Assembly (NCBI RefSeq): GCF_049532905.1
Contig: NZ_CP064032.1
Location: 4,836,001 to 4,900,000 of the forward strand
DNA length: 64,000 nucleotides
Direction: 5' to 3'
From: Dyella_B nitratireducens
GTDB lineage: Bacteria; Pseudomonadota; Gammaproteobacteria; Xanthomonadales; Rhodanobacteraceae
The first letter of the stretch is position 1. Each line of letters begins with the position of its first letter. Positions 7,891 to 16,166 of the stretch are shown here, one piece after another. The notes beneath the pieces were generated by a model. That model searched no databases. It was not told where the DNA came from and was given only the letters and a program-made list of their open reading frames with translations. A program made the translations under genes and the position numbers.

Positions 7891-8220
7891 CTAGCCTTTG
7901 CCTTTTTGCTCAACACGGCGCAGAAACACGGTCATTTCTTTCTCAGCCTGCTTGTCGCCCCGCTGCTGCGCAACGCCAATGCCTTGCCGCCATGCTTCAA
8001 CAGCACCTGCTTCATCGTGCAAGGCCAGGCAAGCCTTGCCCAGTAATTTCCACGCAGCGGAATAGTTGGGATCGAACGACACCGCGCGCCGAAATTCCTC
8101 AATCGCCGCAGCGTGATCCCCCGCACCGAGCAATGCATTACCTAAGGAAAACCGCAACAACGCCCCATCACGAGGGCCACCACACTGCGCACGCAAGCTA
8201 TCGATCAGCGAGGCATTCAC
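7891..8220 (-). CDS. Tetratricopeptide-repeat protein
   Basis: A 109-residue protein with about two and a half TPR units: LLRFSLGNALLGAGDHAAAI, then EFRRAVSFDPNYSAAWKLLG and KACLALHDEAGAVEAWRQGI, ending in a charged tail. TPRs mediate protein-protein contacts; no enzyme domain is present. The GTG start at 8220 overlaps the stop of the upstream ArnT-like gene in a GTGA arrangement, so translation is probably coupled and the protein may serve the glycosyltransferase, although this is inference. Confidence 0.75.
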   Translation of the reverse strand: MNASLIDSLRAQCGGPRDGALLRFSLGNALLGAGDHAAAIEEFRRAVSFDPNYSAAWKLLGKACLALHDEAGAVEAWRQGIGVAQQRGDKQAEKEMTVFLRRVEQKGKG

Positions 8221-9950
8221 GACTGCGGGACGTATTGCAATGGCGTGGGCGCCGGGAAAACACGTGGTGGCTGTGCCGGTTCTGGTGGTGTGCGGCCCGC
8301 CTGCAGCATGGCCACCGTCGGTGCCGACCACACGACGACCCAGGCCGAACGGAACGGTTGCGCCAGCAGTGCATAGCGCAGTGCTGCGGCGTCCAGTTTG
8401 TCGGGGTGAGTGATGATCAGGCCATCCGGGTGTTGCTTGGCAAACGCCTGCAACGCCATGCCATCGTGCAGTTCCTTGATCGGCTGGGCCAGTCGCCCGG
8501 CGAAGTGGAACTGGCCTTCGTAGTTGCCTTCGTAAGCGACGATATGGCCTTGAGCTTGTGCGGATGAAATCAACGCAGTGGTAGGACTCAGGTCGTACTT
8601 GTGCCACAGCGTCAGCGTGAACAAGGTGTTGAGCGCGAGTGCGCCGAGCAGGCCGGCAACCGCTACGCGACGCATTTCGCCACGTCCGCGCACCAGCAGC
8701 AGGCAACCAAGCAGCAGGAAGGCCACGCTGAAGGTACGGCTGTATGGCGCGGCACCGTCTACCCATTCGTTATGGAACGAGTGGCTAGATGTGATGTATG
8801 GCAGCGCAAACAGCGCGCCGGCAAACAGGATGCTGCCCACCCCGAGCGGCCAGCTGCCCAGCCAGTTATTTTCAGCCAGTTTCACGCGCTGGTCGCGCAG
8901 GATGGCGATGGCGCCGGCGAGCAACAGCATCCAGCCGCCAAACTCCGGCAGCAGGTAGTACCACTGCTTGCCGCTGATCACCGAAAACAACACGAACGAC
9001 GGCAGCAACCAGCACAGTGCAAAGCGGATGCCGCTGTCGAACGGCTTGCGCAAGGTACCGATTGCTACCCATGCGCGCGGCCAGCCGGTGAACGGGAACA
9101 ACAGCATCGGCAGCCATACCACGTACCAGCCGAACCAGTGCGGGTGGCTTTGCAACGATTGCGACTGCTGCGTGCCATTTACGACGCGCCCGGCAGTCTG
9201 AGTGAAGAACAGGCGATGCTGGTAGGCCTCGCCGCCCGCAAAGCCCGCAGGAATCGCCCACGCCACCAACATGGCGAAACCAAGCAGCACGGCCAGCACG
9301 CCGCGCCCGTACCAGCGCGCGCGATGCTCACGCGCCCAATCGTTCCACAGCGGTCCGAGCAGCCACGGAAATACGATATGCAGCAGCATCACCGGGCCCT
9401 TGGTGAGCAGGCCTGCACCGGTCAGCAGGCCAAACAGCAGCCAGCGCGGTTCGGCGCGGCGTAGCGTGGGTGTCAGGCATAGCAAGGCGCCCAGCACGCA
9501 GTTGGCCAGCAGCACCTCGTACATGATCTGCAGGCCGAACAGGAAGGCATAAGACAACGCCAGCAGCATCCACGGCGCGGCTTTTTCCACCCACGGACGA
9601 GTGGGAAACAGGCGGCGTGCGAGGATCGACAACTGCACCAATTGCACGCCGCCGAAAATCACTTCCAGTACGCGCGGCCAAACGTCGTTTACGCCGAACA
9701 CAAACCAGCCGGCATGGATCAGCCAGAACAGCAGCGGCACTTTTTCGCTGTAGGGCTCGCCGTTGATGTGCGGTACCAGCCATTGATGTCCCTGCCACAT
9801 CTCCCATGCCACGGCGAGGGTGCGGGTGGAGAACAGCGGCATCGGTCCGTGCGAGAAGATCGCCACCAGCGCCACCACGGTCCAGAGCGGCAGCCAGGGC
9901 CACAGGCTGCGCAGGGCTTCGGAGCGGCGGTAGGTGTTGGGTGTTGGCAC
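8217..9950 (-). CDS. ArnT-like GT-C glycosyltransferase (PMT/GT83 superfamily)
   Basis: A 577-residue polytopic membrane protein with 11-13 hydrophobic segments and the GT-C layout: an early acidic/periplasmic loop (FSTRTLAVAWEMWQ, HINGEPYSEKVPLLFWLIHA), the family Lys-Gly-Pro loop TGAGLLTKGPVMLL and a soluble C-terminal periplasmic domain of about 120 residues. Enzymes of this group use polyprenyl-phosphate sugars to modify lipid A, core or proteins in the periplasm. Start is GTG at 9950. It is coupled with a downstream TPR gene and preceded by a 93-bp palindrome. Substrate cannot be read from sequence. Confidence 0.82.
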   Translation of the reverse strand: MPTPNTYRRSEALRSLWPWLPLWTVVALVAIFSHGPMPLFSTRTLAVAWEMWQGHQWLVPHINGEPYSEKVPLLFWLIHAGWFVFGVNDVWPRVLEVIFGGVQLVQLSILARRLFPTRPWVEKAAPWMLLALSYAFLFGLQIMYEVLLANCVLGALLCLTPTLRRAEPRWLLFGLLTGAGLLTKGPVMLLHIVFPWLLGPLWNDWAREHRARWYGRGVLAVLLGFAMLVAWAIPAGFAGGEAYQHRLFFTQTAGRVVNGTQQSQSLQSHPHWFGWYVVWLPMLLFPFTGWPRAWVAIGTLRKPFDSGIRFALCWLLPSFVLFSVISGKQWYYLLPEFGGWMLLLAGAIAILRDQRVKLAENNWLGSWPLGVGSILFAGALFALPYITSSHSFHNEWVDGAAPYSRTFSVAFLLLGCLLLVRGRGEMRRVAVAGLLGALALNTLFTLTLWHKYDLSPTTALISSAQAQGHIVAYEGNYEGQFHFAGRLAQPIKELHDGMALQAFAKQHPDGLIITHPDKLDAAALRYALLAQPFRSAWVVVWSAPTVAMLQAGRTPPEPAQPPRVFPAPTPLQYVPQS

Positions 9951-10022
9951 GGTAGGTGACTTTGCTTGATGGTGGGCTGGATTCTAGCCGGATCGGGTTT
10001 CGCAGCCCTTATCCGAAGGCTG

Positions 10023-10115
10023 TGTAGGTTGGGGTGAGGCGCAGCCGAACCCCAACTTCCAGCGCGATCAAGCATGGTGCTGTTGGGGTTCGGCTGCGCC
10101 TCACCCCAACCTACA
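10023..10115. repeat. 93-bp palindrome, perfect 34-bp arms (GTAGGTTGGGGTG family, copy A)
   Basis: Arms 10023-10056 and 10082-10115 are exact reverse complements separated by 26 to 25 bases. The first 13 bases, gtaggttggggtg, are shared with copies at 15133, 29338 and 32208. This is the only copy between tandem rather than convergent genes. Confidence 0.85.
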
Positions 10116-10123
10116 TCGGAGAG

Positions 10124-11149
10124 TCAGGCCGGTCCCCAATAACCAATCCGCTTGCGCAGCTTGAACTTCCGCCACCAGTTGCGCGGCTTCCGTTTGCGAT
10201 TGCGCCCACCCTTGGCAACGAACGCATCAATCGCATCCAGTACACGTTCACTGGAGCGCCCATCGTGATACGGATGGATCGCTTCACCGAAGGCCTGGAT
10301 CGCCTGCATCAATGCCGGCGGACGCGACAAGGCGCGTTCGACAGCCGGCTCGAATTCGGCGGCATCGTGGATGTCGATCAACTGCGGGCCTGGCGCGCGG
10401 TTGTTGAACGTCACCACCGGCTTGCCGGTCAGCAGAAATTCGCTCAATGCAGAGGAGGTATCCGAGCACATCATGTCGACCTGCGGGAACAGCTCGAGGA
10501 TGTTGTCGTTTTCGGCGAACGTCAGGTACTCGTTCTGCAGCGCCTTGTACTTTGCCACCGTGTTCGGATCCATCTTGGGATGGAAGGACACGATCCAGTG
10601 CCAGCGACCGTCGCGCGACAGACGCTTCACTTCTTCGTACAAGGTTTCCGCCGCGCTCCAGGAAGGCGAGAAGGTCGAGTGATAGAGAATCACCGGCGGC
10701 GTGCGCACCGGTGGTACCGGGCCGCTCATTTCTTTCATGAAAGGATCGAGCTTGGGCCAGCCGGTTTCGATCACGGCGAAGTGGCCGAGCTTTTGCGCCA
10801 GTGCGCCGAATGCCTGGGTGTCGCGCGGACCGGTGGTGCAATACAGGTCGAAGAAGCCGCGGATATAGATGTGCCTGGGCTTGCCGGCGTTGAAGCCGTG
10901 GAACACTTCCACCTTCGCGCCTGGAAAGAAGTGCGGCAGATGATTGCCTGGAGTGATCACCGCGATCGGTTTCCATTGACGCACTTCCTGCACGCTCAGC
11001 AGACGCTCGCCCGCGACCAGATCTTCCGCGCCAGGGCCGTCGAAAAACCAGGCGGCTTCGTCACCGCGCGCGCGGATCGCATCTTGCACCGGGCGCAGGA
11101 TGGCCAGCGCGTAGCGTTCCGAGCCGTAGAGCAAGTAATGCTTGGGCAT
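10124..11149 (-). CDS. CDP-glycerol glycerophosphotransferase-family protein
   Basis: A 341-residue GT-B-type protein resembling the TagB/TagF-like CDP-glycerol glycerophosphotransferase family. The second half carries FHPKMDPNTV, the C-terminal donor-side motif DMMCSDTSSALSEFLLTGKP and PVVTFNN, all characteristic of that family; the first half has VEVFHGFNAGKP. In Gram-positives such enzymes build teichoic acids; in Gram-negatives they add phospho-polyols or sugars to surface glycans. The C terminus is strongly basic, consistent with peripheral membrane binding. The ATG at 11149 follows the upstream stop by one base, so the two genes are co-translated. Confidence 0.8.
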   Translation of the reverse strand: MPKHYLLYGSERYALAILRPVQDAIRARGDEAAWFFDGPGAEDLVAGERLLSVQEVRQWKPIAVITPGNHLPHFFPGAKVEVFHGFNAGKPRHIYIRGFFDLYCTTGPRDTQAFGALAQKLGHFAVIETGWPKLDPFMKEMSGPVPPVRTPPVILYHSTFSPSWSAAETLYEEVKRLSRDGRWHWIVSFHPKMDPNTVAKYKALQNEYLTFAENDNILELFPQVDMMCSDTSSALSEFLLTGKPVVTFNNRAPGPQLIDIHDAAEFEPAVERALSRPPALMQAIQAFGEAIHPYHDGRSSERVLDAIDAFVAKGGRNRKRKPRNWWRKFKLRKRIGYWGPA

Positions 11150-11150
11150 C

Positions 11151-11969
11151 TCAGTGATCCAGTCCGCTGCGGGTAAGAGCAGCCGCAGCGGTGTCGCGGG
11201 ATTCAGGGTTCATGCGCATTTCGTAGTAGCGCATACGTTTATATGCGGCGTAGCTGGCGGCGGTTTGCGCAATCGCATAGCCGCGCCAGCCGTCGAGGAA
11301 CCCCAGGCGCAGCACGTAATCCTTGAAGAACGCCAGCGCGAACACGAACGGTGTCTGCCACATGCGGGTGGATTTGTTCTTGTCCATCCAGTCGCGGCAT
11401 TTCAGTTCGGAGTACAGCAGCACCTTGAGCTGCTTCTCCACCAGGCTGGGGTTGTTGTCGTGCAGGAATGGTGCCTGGAAGGTGACCGATGCACCTGTGA
11501 ACTGCAGCGATTCGTGCACGCGCACGTCACTCCAGCGGGCGCGGTCGCGATGATAGACGCGCGCCATCTTTTCGCCGACGGCCGGGCGGTACCAGCGCAT
11601 CGGCTTGCCCATGTAGATCAGGTGCCGGCGCAGGATTACCGCGGCTGCGTCGCTTTCCATCAAGGCAGGGAGGCGGCGTTGCAGTTCGTCGGCCAGTTCC
11701 GGCGTGAGGTACTCGTCGGCATCCAGCGCAAGAATCCAAGGGTGGCTGCACTGCGTGGCGGCGAGGTTGCGCTGCGGGCCGAAGCCCAGCCAGTCCTGGT
11801 GCACCACGCGCGCGCCGTGGGCGCGGGCGATCGCCACCGTGTCGTCGGTGCTGCCGCTGTCGACCACCAGCTTTTCCGCGGCGAAGGGCACGCTGTCGAG
11901 GCAGCGCGCGATTTTTTGCGCCTCGTTGCGGGTGATCACAACGAGCGTGAACGGGAGTAGGGACGCCAT
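11151..11969 (-). CDS. WaaE/KdtX-like family 2 glycosyltransferase (LPS core)
   Basis: A 272-residue GT-A enzyme. It begins with the nucleotide-sugar strand LPFTLVVITRNEAQKIARCL, has VVDSGSTDDT and the metal-binding ALDADEYL (DxD-type), and continues with GKPMRWYRPA and LHDNNPSLVEKQLK, the pattern of LPS core beta-1,4-glucosyltransferases (WaaE/KdtX). A C-terminal segment (YVLRLGFLDGWRGYAIA) is typical of this subgroup. The product probably adds a hexose to the inner core on the cytoplasmic face. First gene of a two-gene operon with the CDP-glycerol-type transferase. Confidence 0.85.
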   Translation of the reverse strand: MASLLPFTLVVITRNEAQKIARCLDSVPFAAEKLVVDSGSTDDTVAIARAHGARVVHQDWLGFGPQRNLAATQCSHPWILALDADEYLTPELADELQRRLPALMESDAAAVILRRHLIYMGKPMRWYRPAVGEKMARVYHRDRARWSDVRVHESLQFTGASVTFQAPFLHDNNPSLVEKQLKVLLYSELKCRDWMDKNKSTRMWQTPFVFALAFFKDYVLRLGFLDGWRGYAIAQTAASYAAYKRMRYYEMRMNPESRDTAAAALTRSGLDH

Positions 11970-12199
11970 CGGCGCATTCTAGCGGGCATCTGCACCGTCC
12001 AGGGCCGGGGACGTGAAGAGCATCACGGCCAGGGCCGCCACGTTCCGCACACGTTTCGTTCCGGTGCGGCGGGGTACGTTAAGATGCGCGCCACGCGAAC
12101 GGCGGATCAACATGGCCTCCTGTGCGCTCGAAATGTGCCGGGCCGCATGGCGAAATGATGCATCGGCGTTCGTGATTCTTCTTTGGATAGTAGATCGTC

Positions 12200-13099
12200 A
12201 TGCCCAAATCAGCCGTGGCCAGCGTGACCGTCATGGTCTCCACCTATAACTGGAAGGAGGCCCTGGCCCTCTCGCTGCGGAGCCTGGCCGGGCAAAGCCG
12301 CCTGCCGGATGAAGTGATCGTCGCTGACGACGGCTCGCGCGAAGACACCGCCGAGGTGATGCATGCGATTGCCAAGACATTTCCCGTGCCGCTGCGCCAT
12401 GTGTGGCAACCGGACGAAGGATTCCGCAAGTCACGCATCCTCAATCGCGCCATTGCCGCCGCGCGCAGCGACTACATCATCCAGCTCGATGGCGACATGC
12501 TGGCGCATCCACGCTTTGTGGAAGATCACCTGAGCCTGGCGCAGCCAGGACGTTTTCTGCAGGGCACGCGCATTCGTACCACGGTGGCGGAGACGGCACG
12601 CCTGATTGGCGGTGGTCAACCGCGTTTCGGCTGGTTCGTTGATGCGTATTTCCGGGATGAGAAAGATCGCAGCACGTGGCACTTCGGCCGCCGTCACCAT
12701 ACCTTGCGCCTGCCGTGGCTGGCGAAGATCAAGTCGCGCTCCACCGGTCATCCGATGGGCTGCAACGTGAGCTTCTGGCGCGAAGACCTGGTCCGCGTCA
12801 ACGGCTACGACGAACGCATGCACGGCTACGGCAGCGAAGATCTGGAGATCGACATCCGGCTGCGCAACGCGGGCTTGCGTCGATCGCAGATCAAGTTCGC
12901 GGCCCTGGCGCTGCACCTGGAACACAAGTCGGTGTCGACCATGGACCCGGCCGATCCAGAATTACCCAATAACAAGCTTTTGTTTGCCAGCAAGGAACAG
13001 CACCTCGTGCGCAGTGAATTCGGTCTCGACGCTCATTTGGCAGATTTCGTCCGCTCGCCGGCGATGGATCTACGCGCGCCGCGGAGCGAACACGCATGA
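12200..13099 (+). CDS. Family 2 glycosyltransferase with galactosyltransferase-type C-terminal region (paralog 1)
   Basis: A 299-residue GT-A protein. Motifs in order: VMVSTYNWKEAL, VIVADDGSREDT, the DxD site IIQLDGDMLAHPRF, and the acceptor-side block GCNVSFWREDLVRVNGYDER followed by GYGSEDLEIDIRLRNAGLR, which defines the Glyco_transf_7C-like region. Closely similar in motif order to the gene at 14301. The ATG at 12200 has only a weak ribosome-binding site. It overlaps the ligase gene by ATGA, forming a three-gene operon. Confidence 0.85.
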   Translation: MPKSAVASVTVMVSTYNWKEALALSLRSLAGQSRLPDEVIVADDGSREDTAEVMHAIAKTFPVPLRHVWQPDEGFRKSRILNRAIAAARSDYIIQLDGDMLAHPRFVEDHLSLAQPGRFLQGTRIRTTVAETARLIGGGQPRFGWFVDAYFRDEKDRSTWHFGRRHHTLRLPWLAKIKSRSTGHPMGCNVSFWREDLVRVNGYDERMHGYGSEDLEIDIRLRNAGLRRSQIKFAALALHLEHKSVSTMDPADPELPNNKLLFASKEQHLVRSEFGLDAHLADFVRSPAMDLRAPRSEHA

Positions 13100-14304
13100 C
13101 GGCTCCCTCGCGCGACGCCGTGTGGCTGGAGGCATGGAGCGAAGCGGGTGACAGCAAGGCTGTGGGCTGGATCCGGCACCTGCTGGTCGTGGGAATGGCC
13201 TGGCTGATCATCGGCATGGCGGTGATGCCGGCTGGTGTTTCCTACAACCCCAGCAAGACCTATCAGGCGGTACTGGCGCTGACGCTGTGGCTGCCCACGC
13301 TGGTGTTGGTCGCCATGCGCCCGCGGCGCCTGATCGAGTTTTGCCGCTTGCCACTGATGCCCTGGGTGATCGCACTGCTGGCCTGGGGTTGGATTTCCTT
13401 GTCATGGAGCCACGCGCCGCATCGCGGCGACGAGGCGGCACGCAACCTCAGTCTGCTGTTGTTCCTGATCGCGTGCCAATGGGTATTCGGCGGCAACGAA
13501 CAGCGCACGCGCTGGTTGCTGACCGGCTGCGGTTTCGTGCTGGCGGCCATGGCGATCGTGAATATGGTGGATTTTGCGTTGCATCCACCCACTGACGGAC
13601 GCCTGATCGGTATGGGCGTGATGGCCAATGCGAACCTTGCCGCAGCCGGCATGGGGGCTGCGCTGATCTGGTTGTGGGCCTGGCGTATCGAACATTGGGG
13701 CTGGCTGGTCGCGAAGTGGATGGCGGTGGGCGTGCTGGCCTTGTTCGTGCTGCTTACCTTTACGCGCAGTGCGTGGGCGGCGCTGTTCGTGGCGCTGATG
13801 GTGATGGTGGTATGCCAGGGTGGGCGCCGTGCATGGATCTATGCCGGCGTGATCTGCCTGATGGGCGCGCTCGGCGTGGCGCTGGGCTTTGAAGTGTTGA
13901 TGGAACGCGGCTGGTCGCTGCGGCCACAGATTTTCGCCAAGTCGCTGGAGCTGTTCCTGCAACATCCTTTGCGCGGGCTGGGACAGGGCACGGCTTTCTC
14001 CATCCAGGCGGGCGATGAAACGCTGGATCACGCGCACAACATGTTTGCGCAGATTGCGATCGAACTGGGCGCACCGGCGTTGCTGCTGTGGGCAGGCATC
14101 TGGCTGGCGGTGGGCTGGCGCGCCTGGCGCCATCGACATGAAACGTTTGGCCTGCTCGTGCTCGGCTTATGGGTGTTCGGCTCGGTGGCGGTGCAATTCG
14201 ATCTGCCGCATCTGCTCGACAGCCCGCGCCCGGGCTGGCTGATCACCTGGCTGCCGCTGGCCTTGAGTACCATGCTGGGCCGACGTGCGGCACGCGATGC
14301 ATGA
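13096..14304 (+). CDS. O-antigen ligase (WaaL/Wzy_C family)
   Basis: A 402-residue polytopic membrane protein with roughly ten hydrophobic segments. The large periplasmic loop carries the family signature: HPLRGLGQG (around residue 295) followed by LDHAHNMFAQIAIELGAPA, containing the conserved His pair. Such proteins ligate undecaprenyl-linked O-polysaccharide to lipid A-core in the periplasm. Start ATG overlaps the preceding gene (ATGA) and its stop overlaps the next gene, so it is the middle gene of a glycosyltransferase-ligase-glycosyltransferase operon. A Wzy-type polymerase cannot be fully excluded because both share this domain. Confidence 0.82.
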   Translation: MTAPSRDAVWLEAWSEAGDSKAVGWIRHLLVVGMAWLIIGMAVMPAGVSYNPSKTYQAVLALTLWLPTLVLVAMRPRRLIEFCRLPLMPWVIALLAWGWISLSWSHAPHRGDEAARNLSLLLFLIACQWVFGGNEQRTRWLLTGCGFVLAAMAIVNMVDFALHPPTDGRLIGMGVMANANLAAAGMGAALIWLWAWRIEHWGWLVAKWMAVGVLALFVLLTFTRSAWAALFVALMVMVVCQGGRRAWIYAGVICLMGALGVALGFEVLMERGWSLRPQIFAKSLELFLQHPLRGLGQGTAFSIQAGDETLDHAHNMFAQIAIELGAPALLLWAGIWLAVGWRAWRHRHETFGLLVLGLWVFGSVAVQFDLPHLLDSPRPGWLITWLPLALSTMLGRRAARDA

Positions 14305-15131
14305 AAGTCTCGCTGATCATCATCACTTACAACTGGCCGACAGCGCTCGCGCGCACGCTGGAAAGCGTCGCTGCGCAAACGCGGCTGCCGGATGAGGTGT
14401 TGATTGCCGATGATGGTTCCGGCCCCGAGACGGCGGCAGTAATCGCGCGGGCGCGCGAGACTTTTCCCGTGCCGTTGAAGCACATCTGGCAAGAAGACTT
14501 GGGATTTCGTGCCGCGCGTGCGCGCAATCGTGGCATCGCCGCGAGCAAGGGCGAGTACATCGTGCTGCTTGATGGCGACATGATGATCCATCCGGATTTC
14601 ATCGCGGACCATCTGATGCTGGCTGAGCGCGGCTTCTTCCTGCAGGGCGGACGCTTGAAGGCCAATCACGCTGAAAGCCAGCGCCTGCTCGCGGGCGGCA
14701 AGCCGGTATACGCCCCATGGGTGAAGGCGAATTTCCACGAGTTCGATGGGACCAAGCGATTGTATGCGTTTCGTTCCCTGTTGCTTGCGCGTTGGAAGTC
14801 GCGTTCGCGCAGCGGCGGCCGCGTGATGAGCTGCAATATGAGTTTCTGGCGCGAGGACCTGCTGCGCGTCAACGGTTTCGATGAGCGCATGGAAGGCTAT
14901 GGTGCGGAAGATCGTGATCTGGCGGTGCGATTGGAGAATGCCGGTTTGCGTCGTCGCGCATTGAAATGGTGCGCGTTAGCGATGCATTTCGAGCACAACT
15001 CGCGGGCGCAGGAAGATGTGAACGATCCGAGCTTGCCGAACAATCGCCTGCTGCATGAGAGCATCGAGCGGAAGCTGGTGCGGTGTGAGTTGGGGATTGA
15101 TCGGCATTTGGCGGAGTTTGCTGAGCACTGA
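14301..15131 (+). CDS. Family 2 glycosyltransferase with galactosyltransferase-type C-terminal region (paralog 2)
   Basis: A 276-residue GT-A protein with the same motif series as the gene at 12200: LIIITYNWPTALARTLESVA, VLIADDGSGPET, VLLDGDMMIHPDF, then SCNMSFWREDLLRVNGFDER and GYGAEDRDLAVRLENAGLR. The shared order and the DxSLPNNRLL/DPELPNNKLL tails show that the two are paralogs. Start at 14301 (ATGA overlap with the ligase stop) gives the family N terminus; the longer frame to 14169 only overlaps the ligase. It is followed directly by a palindromic repeat. Confidence 0.87.
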   Translation: MKVSLIIITYNWPTALARTLESVAAQTRLPDEVLIADDGSGPETAAVIARARETFPVPLKHIWQEDLGFRAARARNRGIAASKGEYIVLLDGDMMIHPDFIADHLMLAERGFFLQGGRLKANHAESQRLLAGGKPVYAPWVKANFHEFDGTKRLYAFRSLLLARWKSRSRSGGRVMSCNMSFWREDLLRVNGFDERMEGYGAEDRDLAVRLENAGLRRRALKWCALAMHFEHNSRAQEDVNDPSLPNNRLLHESIERKLVRCELGIDRHLAEFAEH

Positions 15132-15132
15132 T

Positions 15133-15207
15133 GTAGGTTGGGGTGAAAACCCCAACATGGGGATAGACGTGTGCATGGGAGATGTTGGGGTTTGCACCCC
15201 AACCTAC
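15133..15207. repeat. 75-bp palindrome (GTAGGTTGGGGTG family, copy B)
   Basis: Arms 15133-15158 and 15182-15207 are complementary with one mismatch. It fills the whole junction between two convergent glycosyltransferase genes and overlaps the stop codon of the minus-strand one. Confidence 0.85.
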
Positions 15208-16166
15208 GAGTGCAATGCTTCCCGCAAACGATCCGCAAACCCCGCATGATTGCGCTCATACCAGGCCCGCGCCGCATGACCCACATGCTCGGCCGTCGCC
15301 ACATCCATGCTCAGGCAACGCTCAATCGCCGCTTCCATCGCTACTTCCGTAAAACCATAAGTCGTCGCCAGATCCTGCGTGCCGATCACATGTGCAGCGA
15401 CCAGTACGCCGCGCGCGCCGGTCACCAATTCGTTCATCGGCTCGGCATCCAGCGTCACCACCACCGCGTGGCAGCTCATGGCTTCTACCACGTAATGGCC
15501 AAACCCTTCGGTTTGCGATGGGCACAGATGAAACCGATGCTCGTTCTGCAGGCGACGGTATTCGGCATCACTCAGATGTTCGCGAATCAGCGTCACGTTC
15601 GCGGGCAATGGCTCGATTTCCACCCGCTTGCGGCGCCATGCCACGGTCAGCATCGGCCACTCCGGATGCTTGCGCCATAGCGCCAGCAACGCCTGCGTGC
15701 CTTTGTTGCCGCTGCGTCCGGGGCCATGAAAAAAAGCATGCTGGCGCAAGACGTTCGCATCGTAGCGATCCGCGCTGGTGAAGCCGATATAGCGGGTGTT
15801 CGCACCGAGGGCCTGGAATAGACGTTCCGCATGCCGCGTTTTCACCCACACGGCATCCATCAGCGGCAGTGCAGCTTTGTCTTGCGGCCGGAAATATTCC
15901 GGGTTCGGAATCAGCACGCTGCGTTTGGCGGCGCGAAGAAATTCCGGACGAATGCGTTCCAGCATCACGTTCACATCAAACGCATGCGGCTTGCGCGCGA
16001 GTTGCATGCGTGTCAGCCACTCGGCGAAACGTCCGCGGTGCGGCAGGCCGGTGATATGCGTCGAGCATCCTGCGCGTTGCAACGCATGGGCCAATAGCGG
16101 CAGGTCACGGCTGAGGCCGGCGCCGTTGTCGCGTGCGATCAGCTGGCAGCGATCAGGATGCGGCAT
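15204..16166 (-). CDS. GT-B glycosyltransferase (family 1/4-like)
   Basis: A 320-residue protein with a GT-B donor-binding end: LCPSQTEGFGHYVVEAMSC carries the E-x7-E pattern of family 4 transferases, followed by VVTLDAEPMNELV. The middle contains FHGPGRSGNKGTQALLALW, the start of the C-terminal Rossmann domain. The N-terminal domain is short and lacks an obvious acceptor motif. It overlaps the 3' end of the upstream ArnT-like gene by 14 bases, indicating co-expression. Its acceptor is probably part of the LPS core or O-chain. Confidence 0.8.
   Translation of the reverse strand: MPHPDRCQLIARDNGAGLSRDLPLLAHALQRAGCSTHITGLPHRGRFAEWLTRMQLARKPHAFDVNVMLERIRPEFLRAAKRSVLIPNPEYFRPQDKAALPLMDAVWVKTRHAERLFQALGANTRYIGFTSADRYDANVLRQHAFFHGPGRSGNKGTQALLALWRKHPEWPMLTVAWRRKRVEIEPLPANVTLIREHLSDAEYRRLQNEHRFHLCPSQTEGFGHYVVEAMSCHAVVVTLDAEPMNELVTGARGVLVAAHVIGTQDLATTYGFTEVAMEAAIERCLSMDVATAEHVGHAARAWYERNHAGFADRLREALHS

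Noticed and set aside
7892..8766. 291-codon minus-strand frame extending the TPR protein upstream
   Set aside because: Its first 180 codons overlap the ArnT-like gene in another frame; the GTG at 8220 with GTGA coupling is the better start.
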